DNA of 64,000 bases from Amycolatopsis camponoti (GTDB lineage Bacteria; Actinomycetota; Actinomycetes; Mycobacteriales; Pseudonocardiaceae). The notes under the pieces were generated by a model. It did not search any database, had not been told where the DNA came from, and was given only the letters and a program-made list of their open reading frames with translations. Both the position numbers and the translations under genes were made by a program. The stretch spans positions 1,004,501 through 1,068,500 of the forward strand of contig NZ_CABVGP010000002.1 of NCBI RefSeq assembly GCF_902497555.1. Direction: 5' to 3'. This document shows positions 17,388-24,473 of this stretch, piece by piece (positions within the stretch are counted from its first letter, which is position 1; each line of letters starts with the position of its first letter).

Positions 17388-18713
17388 CTAGGCGGACACG
17401 GGCCCCGCGAGGGCCGAAAGGTCGTGTCCGCCGGCTTCGGCGGTGCTGAGCACGAAGTCGCGCACCGGCGGGGGCACCCCGCGACCGTCGAGGTACGGGT
17501 CGGCGTGGGTGAGCAGGCCGGCGTCGGCGATCTCCTCGACGAGCTCGTCCAGCGCCGCGGTCACCGCGTCGAACCCGCCGGGCGCGGTCCGCGCCAGCTG
17601 CTCCAGCAGTTCCCGCGCGGGCGCGCTGAGCGTGCGGTAGGCCGACTCGAAGGAGTCGCGCAGGGAAAGGTCCCCGACGGTCAGCCAGTCCGCGCTGTTG
17701 CCGTTCAGGCGCCACTCTTCGACGACCCGCCGCAGCGTCAGCCGCGGCCGCGAGGCGATCTTGCGCAGCGCCAGGTCGAGCGCGAGCGGCAGGTCGCCGC
17801 ACAGCTCGGCGAGGCGGTCGCAGTCGGGCCCCGCGGAGACGGCGACGTGCGGGAGCGCCGTGGTGATCATCGCGATCGAGTCGCCGCGCGGCAACGGGGT
17901 CAGCTGCAGGCGGTGGACGTCGCGCAGGCCCAGCAACCGCTTGCGGCTGACCAGCAGCGTCGTGCTCGTGGTGGTCTCGGCGAGCAGCGGGCGCACCTGC
18001 TGCTCGTCCTGGACGTTGTCCAGCACGACCACGAGCCGGCGTTCGGCCAGCAGCGTGCGGTACAGCCCGGCCCGGTGGTCGAAGGTGCCCGCCAGCTGGT
18101 CGTCGTCGACGCCGAGCGCCCGCAGGAAACCGTCGAGGACGTCGGTGGGCGCCGGTGCGGGTGGAGCCCCGCCGCCGTGGCGCAGGCCGCCTAGGTCGGC
18201 GTAGAGCTGCCCGTCGGTTTGCTCCGCGGCGATCGAGTGCGCGTAGTACAGGGCGAGGTCGCTCTTCCCGACGCCGGCCGGGCCGCTGATCACCAGCGGG
18301 GTGTCACGGGGCGACCGCAGCCAGGCCAGCTCGGCCGTGCGGCCGGTGAACCCCCGTGGTCGTTGCGGTAGCTGCGCCGGGTGCGGTGCGCTGCCCCGTC
18401 GCTGGAACAGGGTCGGTCTTCTCTTGCGCCCCCCGAACGGAGGCTGCGTATAGCCGCTCGTCGCGACGTGCCAGTGCCGGCGCCACGCCTCGTCGTCGCC
18501 GCCGCACGCGGCGACGAACGCGAGCGTCACCTGCAGCGACGGCATCCGGTTGCCGCTCGCGGCGCTGGAGAGCACCGACGACGAGAACATCGCCGACCGG
18601 GCCATTTCCCGGTAGGTCGGGTTGCCGGCCCGGGCCCGCAGTTCCCGCAATTCCCGGGCGAACTGGGTCGCGATGCCACCGGACGTGTTGACGGGCTTTT
18701 CTGGTCTGCCCAT
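17388..18713 (-). CDS. XRE-type HTH protein with NB-ARC ATPase domain (STAND regulator)
   Basis: Residues about 10-75 form an XRE-like helix-turn-helix (ELRELRARAGNPTYREMARS, AMFSSSVLSSAASGNRMPSL) with a short linker. An NB-ARC module follows: GFTGRTAELAWL, the Walker A GPAGVGKSDLA, Walker B RLVVVLDNVQDE, and LLVSRKRLLGL, then a winged-helix (GDLPLALDLALRKIAS). There is no TPR or sensor repeat at the C-terminus, unlike AfsR. Such proteins switch antibiotic clusters on. It lies between the peptide/amidinohydrolase unit and the MFS exporter, and operator copies flank it. ATG has GGAAGGGG upstream. Confidence 0.85.
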   Translation of the reverse strand: MGRPEKPVNTSGGIATQFARELRELRARAGNPTYREMARSAMFSSSVLSSAASGNRMPSLQVTLAFVAACGGDDEAWRRHWHVATSGYTQPPFGGRKRRPTLFQRRGSAPHPAQLPQRPRGFTGRTAELAWLRSPRDTPLVISGPAGVGKSDLALYYAHSIAAEQTDGQLYADLGGLRHGGGAPPAPAPTDVLDGFLRALGVDDDQLAGTFDHRAGLYRTLLAERRLVVVLDNVQDEQQVRPLLAETTTSTTLLVSRKRLLGLRDVHRLQLTPLPRGDSIAMITTALPHVAVSAGPDCDRLAELCGDLPLALDLALRKIASRPRLTLRRVVEEWRLNGNSADWLTVGDLSLRDSFESAYRTLSAPARELLEQLARTAPGGFDAVTAALDELVEEIADAGLLTHADPYLDGRGVPPPVRDFVLSTAEAGGHDLSALAGPVSA

Positions 18714-18916
18714 GTGATTCCCCTTCCCCTCACTTACTCAGCGTCGCTCTTCGCGCCCGGTGTCTCTTCCGCTGTCTGGCGGTCTTGTTAGCCCGTTCGT
18801 GCATTGCTCTGACGCTTCGTGGATCATTACCGGTGCTTATTTACGTCATTCAGGTGAATTGCGGCAACACTCGACGGCCGCCCGCGTGCAGCGGACGGCC
18901 GTCGGGGTGGCGGAGC

Positions 18917-20131
18917 TCAGGGGGTGGCGGGGCGGGCGGTCATGCCGAGCAAGGCGCACAGCGCCGCGACCAGGCCGAGCGCGCCGCACAGCCACCAGAC
19001 GCCGTTGCCGAGCGCGACCCACGCGGCGACGCCGAACAGCGGGCCGAGTGCCATGCCGAGGCCGAAAGTCGCCTGGTGGGCACTGATGTAGCGCGCTTTG
19101 ACGGCGGCGGGGAACGTCGAGGGGTAGGCGAACATCGTCGGTCCGTTGACCATGATCCCGAACACGAACACCACCGTGCACGCGACGAGCGCGACCGCCG
19201 AGCCGCCGCTGAGGCCGAAACCCGCGACGCCCAGGCCCATCAGCACGGTCCCGGCGGTGGCGGCGACGTGGCCCGGCCAGCGCGTGACGAAGGAGGTGAT
19301 CTTCAGCTCGCACAGGATCAGCACGGCCGACGCGGTCACGAGCACGACGCTGTAGAGGCCGGCGGAGTGGCCCTCGGAAGTGATCTTCAGCGGCAGCGAA
19401 ACCGTGTACTGGACGTAGATGACCGACCCGATCAGCACCGAGGCCAGGAAGAACCAGAAGCGTCCGTCGCGCAGCAGGGTCCCGTACGCGGCCCGGGTTC
19501 CGCTCTCCGCCGGCGCCTGCGCTTCGCGGCCGACGCGGAGGTCGGGCAGCAGCCGGCCGGCCAGCACCGCGTAGAGCAGCGCGGTCGCGGCGTCGAACCA
19601 CAGCAGGAGGTTCCAGTCGAGCAGGATCAGCCCCGCCGCGATCAGCGGGCTGAGCGCCGCGCCGAGGTTGAGGGCGATCCGCATCATCGAGAAGCCCATG
19701 ACGCGGTCGGAATCGGGCATCAGCTCGCTGAGCAGGACGGCGGCCGCGGGCCGGTAGCTCTGGGTCGTGAGGCCCGCGAGCAGCAACGCGGCCAGCAACG
19801 GGACGAAGAGGCCGGGACGGCCGAAGAACGGGACGAGGGCGAGGATCACGGCCGAGCCGGACATCGCGGCGGTGATGGTGGCGCGCGGGCCGATGCGGTG
19901 GACCAGCTCGCCGCCGGCCAGGCCGCCGAGCACCGAACCGATGCTGTACGCGGCGATGGCGATGCCGGCCTGTCCCGCGGAGAAGCCGCGGAAGACCAGG
20001 TACAGCACCATGAACGTCTGGACGAACGCGCCGAGCTGGTTGACCAGCACACCGCCCAGCAGGTAGCGGACGGGCGTCGGTGTCCGGCGCAGGACGGCCA
20101 GTACGCCGGCGGGTTTTTCGGTGGTGGTCAC
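18917..20131 (-). CDS. MFS transporter, 12-helix export type
   Basis: The 404-residue protein has 12 predicted helices. GGVLVNQLGAFVQTFMVLYL is the first, GELVHRIGPRATI is motif A, and GSVIYVQYTVSLPLKITSEG is in the second half. It resembles exporters of the YajR/drug-efflux kind, with no substrate evidence. The GTG at 20131 follows GGAGG by 7 bases; I reject the upstream start at 20170. Operator copy 2 is 94 bases upstream. Given its place between the regulator and the pathway genes it may export the pathway product. Confidence 0.82.
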   Translation of the reverse strand: MTTTEKPAGVLAVLRRTPTPVRYLLGGVLVNQLGAFVQTFMVLYLVFRGFSAGQAGIAIAAYSIGSVLGGLAGGELVHRIGPRATITAAMSGSAVILALVPFFGRPGLFVPLLAALLLAGLTTQSYRPAAAVLLSELMPDSDRVMGFSMMRIALNLGAALSPLIAAGLILLDWNLLLWFDAATALLYAVLAGRLLPDLRVGREAQAPAESGTRAAYGTLLRDGRFWFFLASVLIGSVIYVQYTVSLPLKITSEGHSAGLYSVVLVTASAVLILCELKITSFVTRWPGHVAATAGTVLMGLGVAGFGLSGGSAVALVACTVVFVFGIMVNGPTMFAYPSTFPAAVKARYISAHQATFGLGMALGPLFGVAAWVALGNGVWWLCGALGLVAALCALLGMTARPATP

Positions 20132-20224
20132 GGCCGAGCCTCCAGGGGCGTGCGAAGGGGGGTGCCGCACCTCGGTCGGGTGCCGGCTTCTCCATTGCAG
20201 CGGCCTGGCCGGTTGACCGGCAGA

Positions 20225-20246
20225 GTTGTTTCCACCGGAAAATCAA
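20225..20246 (-). promoter_or_regulatory. Shared 22-bp operator-like element, copy 2
   Basis: On the minus strand this reads TTGATTTTCC, then GGTGG, then AAACAAC, upstream of the MFS gene. It keeps the TTGATTTTCC left half of the copy at 23167 exactly and the CAAC end, 16/22 overall. Confidence 0.45.
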
Positions 20247-20364
20247 TTCCCGCGTGACGTGGACTACGCCGGTAATCGGAGCGTAACGCCGTTGTCGCGG
20301 AATTCGCCTTACCCGCGCCCGGCCGGACGCGGCGATTGCTGCATCCGGCCGGTAAGCGGGGAAA

Positions 20365-20661
20365 TCAGAGCCCGACGACCAGTTCGTGGTCGATTTCGAC
20401 GAACTCGGTGATCAGGTCGGCGAACTTGCCGGAGATCAGTTCCTTGTAGGCGGCCGAGCCGGTGTGCGCGTCGTAGGCGGCCTGGTCGGCGAAGTGCTCG
20501 ACGAACAGCAGGAAGTCCGGCTTGGCGGGGTCGCGGTACACACGGAAGGACAGGGTGCCGTCCTCCTGCCCGGGGCCGAGCGGCGCGAACTCGTGCACGA
20601 GCCGCTCGGCCTCGGCCTGCTTGCCCGGCTTGAGGGGGATGGGGAACACCTTCGCCAGCAT
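20365..20661 (-). CDS. ABM-superfamily small monooxygenase/quinol-oxygenase-like protein
   Basis: The 98-residue product fits the antibiotic biosynthesis monooxygenase dimeric ferredoxin-like fold: LAKVFPIPLKPGKQAEAERL, the strand GTLSFRVYRDPAKPDFLLF and VEHFADQAAYDAHTGSAAYK with the typical His. Members oxidise quinones or serve as pathway monooxygenases or heme-degrading enzymes. The ATG at 20661 gives the family length; GAGAGG-like sequence precedes. Motif copy B lies 67 bases upstream. Confidence 0.8.
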   Translation of the reverse strand: MLAKVFPIPLKPGKQAEAERLVHEFAPLGPGQEDGTLSFRVYRDPAKPDFLLFVEHFADQAAYDAHTGSAAYKELISGKFADLITEFVEIDHELVVGL

Positions 20662-20727
20662 GGGAAACCTCTCGGTAGTGCGGTGCTTGTCCGGCGACCA
20701 CTCTGCCGAGCGCGCGCACTCGCGTCC

Positions 20728-20742
20728 GGCCAGATCCGGACA
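20728..20742 (-). promoter_or_regulatory. TGTCCGGATCTGGCC element (motif copy B)
   Basis: Fifteen bases identical to copy A, on the minus strand, 66 bases before the ABM gene. It is extended by a GTCCGG/CCGGAC inverted repeat at 20724-20741. Confidence 0.55.
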
Positions 20743-20819
20743 CGTCTCTGCTGGGGCGGGGCTTCGCCACCCGGCCCCCGCGGGAAAGTCTTCTCCCGGG
20801 GTGCGGACCTGCGCGGTCA

Positions 20820-20836
20820 TGTCCGGATGTGGCTAG
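20820..20836 (+). promoter_or_regulatory. TGTCCGGATGTGGCTAG element (motif copy C)
   Basis: A 17-mer differing from copy A at two positions, 33 bases before the ATG of the AlkA-like gene and divergent to copy B. Confidence 0.55.
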
Positions 20837-20869
20837 CGCCGGCCGGGGCCGATCCCCTACACCTGGGAC

Positions 20870-22255
20870 ATGACGACTTTTTCGGCCGTGGTCACGACCG
20901 GCATCTACTGTCGTCCCGGGTGCGGGGCGAAGCCGCTCGCGGAGAACGTGAAGACGTTCGAGCTGGCCGCGGAGGCCGAGGCGGCCGGGTTCCGGGCGTG
21001 CCTGCGCTGCCGTCCCTACCGCGTCGCCGGCCCGGTCGGCGCGGACGCGCCGGAGCTCGTCTGCCGCGCGGTGCAGCTGATCATCGCCGGGGCACTGGAC
21101 ACCGGCACCGAAGCGGAGCTGGGCCGGCGGCTGGCGGTGTCCCCGCGGCACCTGCGCCGGCTCTTCCACGACCACCTCGGCGTGACGCCGGACCAGCTCG
21201 CCCGCTCCCGTCGCGCCCACTTCGCCCGCCGCCTGCTCGACGACTCCGACCTGACCGTCGCGGACGTCGCGTTCGCCGCCGGGTTCGGCAGCCTGCGCCA
21301 GTTCAACCGGGACATGAAGCTGGTCTTCCGCGCTTCGCCGGTGGAGCTGCGCGACCGGCGGCGGCGGACCGACCGGCTCGCCGCGGACGGCGGCCTGATG
21401 ATGCGGCTGCCGTTCGCGCCGCCGCTGCACTGGGAGGCGCTCAGCGCGTTCCTCGCCGAGCGCGCGGTCCCCGGCGTCGAGTCGGTGCAGGACGGCGTCT
21501 ACCGGCGCACGATCAGCCTCGACGGCGAGGCCGGCGTCATCGAGGTGCGCCGCGGGGGCGAGGACCACCTGCTGCTGACCGCGCACATTCCGTTCTGGGA
21601 GGGCCTGATCCACGTCGTCGACCGCGTCGGGCGGATGGTCGGGGTCGACGCCGACACCGCGCCCGCCGAAGCCGCCTTCGCCGACGATCCGGTCCTGGGC
21701 CCGCTGCTGCGCAAGCGGCCCGGCCTGCGGGTGCCGGGCGCCTGGGGCTTCTTCGAGGTCGCGGTGGAAGCCGTGCTCAGCCAGTACGGCGTCCGGACGC
21801 GCGTGCGGCGTCAGCTGGCCGCGCTGGTCGAAGCGGCGGGCCAGCGGGTGCCGGGCCTCGAGCACGGCCTGACCCACCTGTTCCCCTCGGCCGAGACCCT
21901 GGCCCAGGCGGATCTGGAGGGGGCCCGGCTGCCCGCCGCGACCGCGCGGACGCTGCGCGCGTTCGCCTCCGCCGTGGCCGCGGACGAGACCCTGCTCGAC
22001 CCCGGGGCGAGCCTGGCCGACTGCACCGCCGCGCTGACGGCGTTGCCCGGCATCGAGCAGAGCACCGCCCAGCAGATCGCGCTGCGGCTGGGGCACGCCG
22101 ACGCTTTCCCGGCCGCCGAGCGCACGGTCGAGGCGATGCTGCTCGACCACGACGTCTTCGCCGCCGCCGGCCGCCTGGCCGCCGCCTGGCACCCGTGGCG
22201 CGCCTTCGCCGCCACCCACCTGATCGCCGCCGGTGTACCGACATCGGCCGCCTGA
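20870..22255 (+). CDS. Ada/AraC-AlkA fusion protein with degenerate glycosylase motif
   Basis: Residues 1-50 are an Ada-type zinc domain, with Cys14, Cys18, Cys44 and Cys47 (IYCRPGC and ACLRC) as ligands and candidate methyl acceptor; the usual first 12-15 residues are missing. Residues about 60-150 form an AraC HTH (AELGRRLAVSPRHLRRLFHD; VADVAFAAGFGSLRQFNRDM). The rest is AlkA_N plus HhH-GPD. The HhH hairpin, normally GIGxWTA, is here GIEQSTA, and the catalytic Asp position appears to be Glu in AFPAAERTVEAM. It may thus act mainly as an alkylation sensor. It is followed 19 bases later by the PEP-mutase-like gene. Confidence 0.82.
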   Translation: MTTFSAVVTTGIYCRPGCGAKPLAENVKTFELAAEAEAAGFRACLRCRPYRVAGPVGADAPELVCRAVQLIIAGALDTGTEAELGRRLAVSPRHLRRLFHDHLGVTPDQLARSRRAHFARRLLDDSDLTVADVAFAAGFGSLRQFNRDMKLVFRASPVELRDRRRRTDRLAADGGLMMRLPFAPPLHWEALSAFLAERAVPGVESVQDGVYRRTISLDGEAGVIEVRRGGEDHLLLTAHIPFWEGLIHVVDRVGRMVGVDADTAPAEAAFADDPVLGPLLRKRPGLRVPGAWGFFEVAVEAVLSQYGVRTRVRRQLAALVEAAGQRVPGLEHGLTHLFPSAETLAQADLEGARLPAATARTLRAFASAVAADETLLDPGASLADCTAALTALPGIEQSTAQQIALRLGHADAFPAAERTVEAMLLDHDVFAAAGRLAAAWHPWRAFAATHLIAAGVPTSAA

Positions 22256-22274
22256 ACACCCAGAAGGAGAACGG

Positions 22275-23099
22275 ATGTCTGCCACCCGGCTCGCCGAACG
22301 GCTGCGCGCCCTGCACACCGACCACACCTTGGTGCTGCCGAACGCCTGGGACGCCGCCAGCGCGGCCCTCATCGCGCGGGCCGGCGCCCCGGCGATCGCC
22401 ACCACCAGCGGCGGGGTCGCCTGGTCCGCCGGGCGCCCCGACGGGCACGGCCTCACGCGCGAAGAGATGGCCGAGCTGGTCGCGCGGATCGTCCGCGTCG
22501 TCGACGTCCCGGTGACCGCCGACATCGAGGGCGGCTACGGCCCGTCCGAAGCCGACGTCGCGGCGACCGTCCGCGCGATCGTCGAGGCAGGCGCGGTCGG
22601 GATCAACCTCGAGGACTCGACGGCCCCCGGCGGCCCGCTGTTCGACGTCCCGGCCCAGGTCGGGCGGGTCCGCGCGGCCCGTGACGCGGCGACCGCGGCC
22701 GGCCTGCCCGAGCTGTGGATCAACATCCGCACCGACGTCTACCTCTTCGGCATCGGCGAGCCCGAAGGCCGCCTGGACGACGTCCTGACGCGGGCGGGCG
22801 CGTACGCCGCGGCGGGCGCGGACAGCCTGTTCGTGCCCGGCCTGATCGACCTGGAGACGCTGCGCGTCCTGGTCAAGGAGAGCCCGCTGCCGGTCAACGT
22901 GATGGTGTGGCCGGGCGCCCCGACCGTGGCGGAGCTGGAAGCGGTCGGCGTCCGCCGCATCAGCGTCGGCACGGCGATCGCGCAAGGCGCCTACGCGGTC
23001 GCCCAGCGCGCCGCGGTGGAGCTGCTGGAGCACGGGACGTACACCGCGCTGGAGGGCGGCCTGGACTTCGGCGCCCTCAACAGCGCCGTGACCGCCTGA
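22275..23099 (+). CDS. Isocitrate lyase/PEP mutase family enzyme
   Basis: This 274-residue TIM-barrel enzyme has PNAWDAASAALIARAGAPAI, SGGVAW, the ADIEGGYGPSEADVA metal-binding motif, GINLEDSTAPGG and INIRTDVYLFG. It lacks the KKCGH loop of true isocitrate lyase, so a carbon-carbon or phosphoenolpyruvate-type lyase of unknown substrate is likely. Enzymes of this family make C-C or C-P bonds. AGAAGGAGA precedes the ATG. It is co-transcribed with the AlkA-like gene and ends at a strong terminator, so it belongs to that unit, not to the downstream pathway. Confidence 0.85.
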   Translation: MSATRLAERLRALHTDHTLVLPNAWDAASAALIARAGAPAIATTSGGVAWSAGRPDGHGLTREEMAELVARIVRVVDVPVTADIEGGYGPSEADVAATVRAIVEAGAVGINLEDSTAPGGPLFDVPAQVGRVRAARDAATAAGLPELWINIRTDVYLFGIGEPEGRLDDVLTRAGAYAAAGADSLFVPGLIDLETLRVLVKESPLPVNVMVWPGAPTVAELEAVGVRRISVGTAIAQGAYAVAQRAAVELLEHGTYTALEGGLDFGALNSAVTA

Positions 23100-23110
23100 T
23101 CTTCCCCCCG

Positions 23111-23146
23111 GACAGGGCCGCGACGGATCTCCGTCGCGGCCCTGTC
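23111..23146 (+). terminator. Terminator after PEP-mutase-like gene
   Basis: GACAGGGCCGCGACGG (23111-23126) pairs perfectly with 23131-23146, a 16-bp stem with an ATCT loop. It insulates the downstream pathway transcript. Confidence 0.9.
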
Positions 23147-23166
23147 TACTTCCGCTGTGCACCCCG

Positions 23167-23188
23167 TTGATTTTCCTTGGTGGACAAC
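23167..23188 (+). promoter_or_regulatory. Shared 22-bp operator-like element, copy 3
   Basis: Reads TTGATTTTCC, TTGGT, GGACAAC on the plus strand, 74 bases before the flavin monooxygenase gene. It is 20/22 identical to copy 1, which is on the opposite strand 5.8 kb away. Confidence 0.6.
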
Positions 23189-23217
23189 CGTTTCCATCAA
23201 TTAAACCGCTGGCTTCA

Positions 23218-23258
23218 ATCACTTCCACGACCGAGAAGAAGACCTCGAGGGAAGTGAT
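23218..23258 (+). promoter_or_regulatory. Hairpin that would cover the ribosome site of the monooxygenase gene
   Basis: ATCACTTCC at 23218-23226 is the exact complement of GGAAGTGAT at 23250-23258. The right arm includes the GAGGGAAG Shine-Dalgarno region just before the ATG at 23262, so pairing in the mRNA would block initiation. The 23-base loop has a small CGA/TCG stem at its base. Confidence 0.5.
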
Positions 23259-23261
23259 GTG

Positions 23262-24437
23262 ATGACCGTAGTCGAGCCGCTGCCGGTGCGTCCGCCGGAA
23301 ACCGCGGTGGAGATCCTCGCCCGGGCCCAGGCCCTCGCCCCGGTGCTGCGCGAACGCGCCGAGGAGATCGAACGGGCCCGGCGGCTGCCCGCGGACGTCG
23401 TGGACCTGCTGCGCGGCACCGGAGTGTTCCGGATGGGGTTCTCCCGCGCTCACGGCGGACCCGAGCTGACGTCGATCGAGCAGACCGAGGTGATCGAGGC
23501 ACTGGCCTACGGCGACGCCGGGGCCGCGTGGTGCGCGATGATCGGGTCGGACACCGGCCTCTACGCCTCGTTCCTGGACCACGCCGTCGCCGAAGAGATG
23601 TTCCCCAGCCTGGACATGGCGACCGCGGGGCTGCTCTTTCCCAACGGCCGGGCGGAAATCGTCCCGGGCGGCTACCGCTTGACCGGCCGCTGGCAGTTCG
23701 GCAGCGGCGTCACCCACGCCGACTGGGTCGTCTCCGGAGCGTTCCTGTACCGCGACGGCGAGCCCGTGCACGACTCGATCCTGCTCATGGTGCCGAAGGC
23801 GGACGTCGAGGTCCTCGACACCTGGCACACCACCGGCCTGGCGGGCAGCGGCAGCTGCGACTACACGATCACCGACGTGTTCGTCCCGGCCGAGCACACG
23901 TTGACGTTCGCCGAGGTCCGCGGCGGTACGGGCCCGTTGGCCCAGCCCGAGGTGCACATGCGGAACATGCCGGGCGTCGCGCTCGGCGTCGCCCGCGCCG
24001 CGCTCGACCACGCCACGGACGCCGCCGTCTCCGCGGGTCGCGAAGACGACTACCGCACGCAGACCACGATCGCCGACTGCGAAGGCGACTTCGCCGCGGC
24101 TCGCGAGGGCGTCTACGGCGCTCTGCGGCGCCAGCACGAAGTCCTGTCCGCGGGCGGCTCCCTCGACGACCTGACCCCGCGCGAGCGGGCCGCGCTCCCG
24201 CTGTCGCGGCGGCACGCGTTCCGCACCGCCCGGGCGATCGTCACCCGCCTCTACGACCTCGTGCAGACCACCGCGATCTACCGGCCCTCGCCGCTGGACC
24301 GGTGGCTGCGCGACACCACCACGATGTGCCAGCACATCGTGGCGCAGGACCGGATCCTGCAGACCGCCGGCGCCCACCTCCTCGGTGGCCGCCCCGCGTT
24401 CCCGCTGGCCCTCGGCATCACCTCCAGCCGGCGCTGA
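23262..24437 (+). CDS. Acyl-CoA dehydrogenase-like flavin-dependent monooxygenase (group D, oxygenase component)
   Basis: The 391-residue product has the acyl-CoA dehydrogenase fold: an N-terminal helical domain (LRERAEEIERARRLPADVVD), the flavin-contact region GGPELTSIEQTEVIEALAYG, the WQFGSGVTHADWVV strand, and a C-terminal four-helix part (RTARAIVTRLYDLVQTT). The lack of an acyl-CoA dehydrogenase catalytic Glu and the resemblance to DszC/KijD3/HpaB-type proteins suggest oxygenation of an amine, aromatic or sugar using reduced flavin from a separate reductase. That partner is present at 33644-34174. First gene of the pathway, with operator copy 3 and an SD-covering hairpin upstream. ATG 23262 chosen; GTG 23259 is possible. 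Confidence 0.82.
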   Translation: MTVVEPLPVRPPETAVEILARAQALAPVLRERAEEIERARRLPADVVDLLRGTGVFRMGFSRAHGGPELTSIEQTEVIEALAYGDAGAAWCAMIGSDTGLYASFLDHAVAEEMFPSLDMATAGLLFPNGRAEIVPGGYRLTGRWQFGSGVTHADWVVSGAFLYRDGEPVHDSILLMVPKADVEVLDTWHTTGLAGSGSCDYTITDVFVPAEHTLTFAEVRGGTGPLAQPEVHMRNMPGVALGVARAALDHATDAAVSAGREDDYRTQTTIADCEGDFAAAREGVYGALRRQHEVLSAGGSLDDLTPRERAALPLSRRHAFRTARAIVTRLYDLVQTTAIYRPSPLDRWLRDTTTMCQHIVAQDRILQTAGAHLLGGRPAFPLALGITSSRR

Positions 24438-24473
24438 CTCCACCCCAAACCCCACCGAAGAAGGAAGACACCC

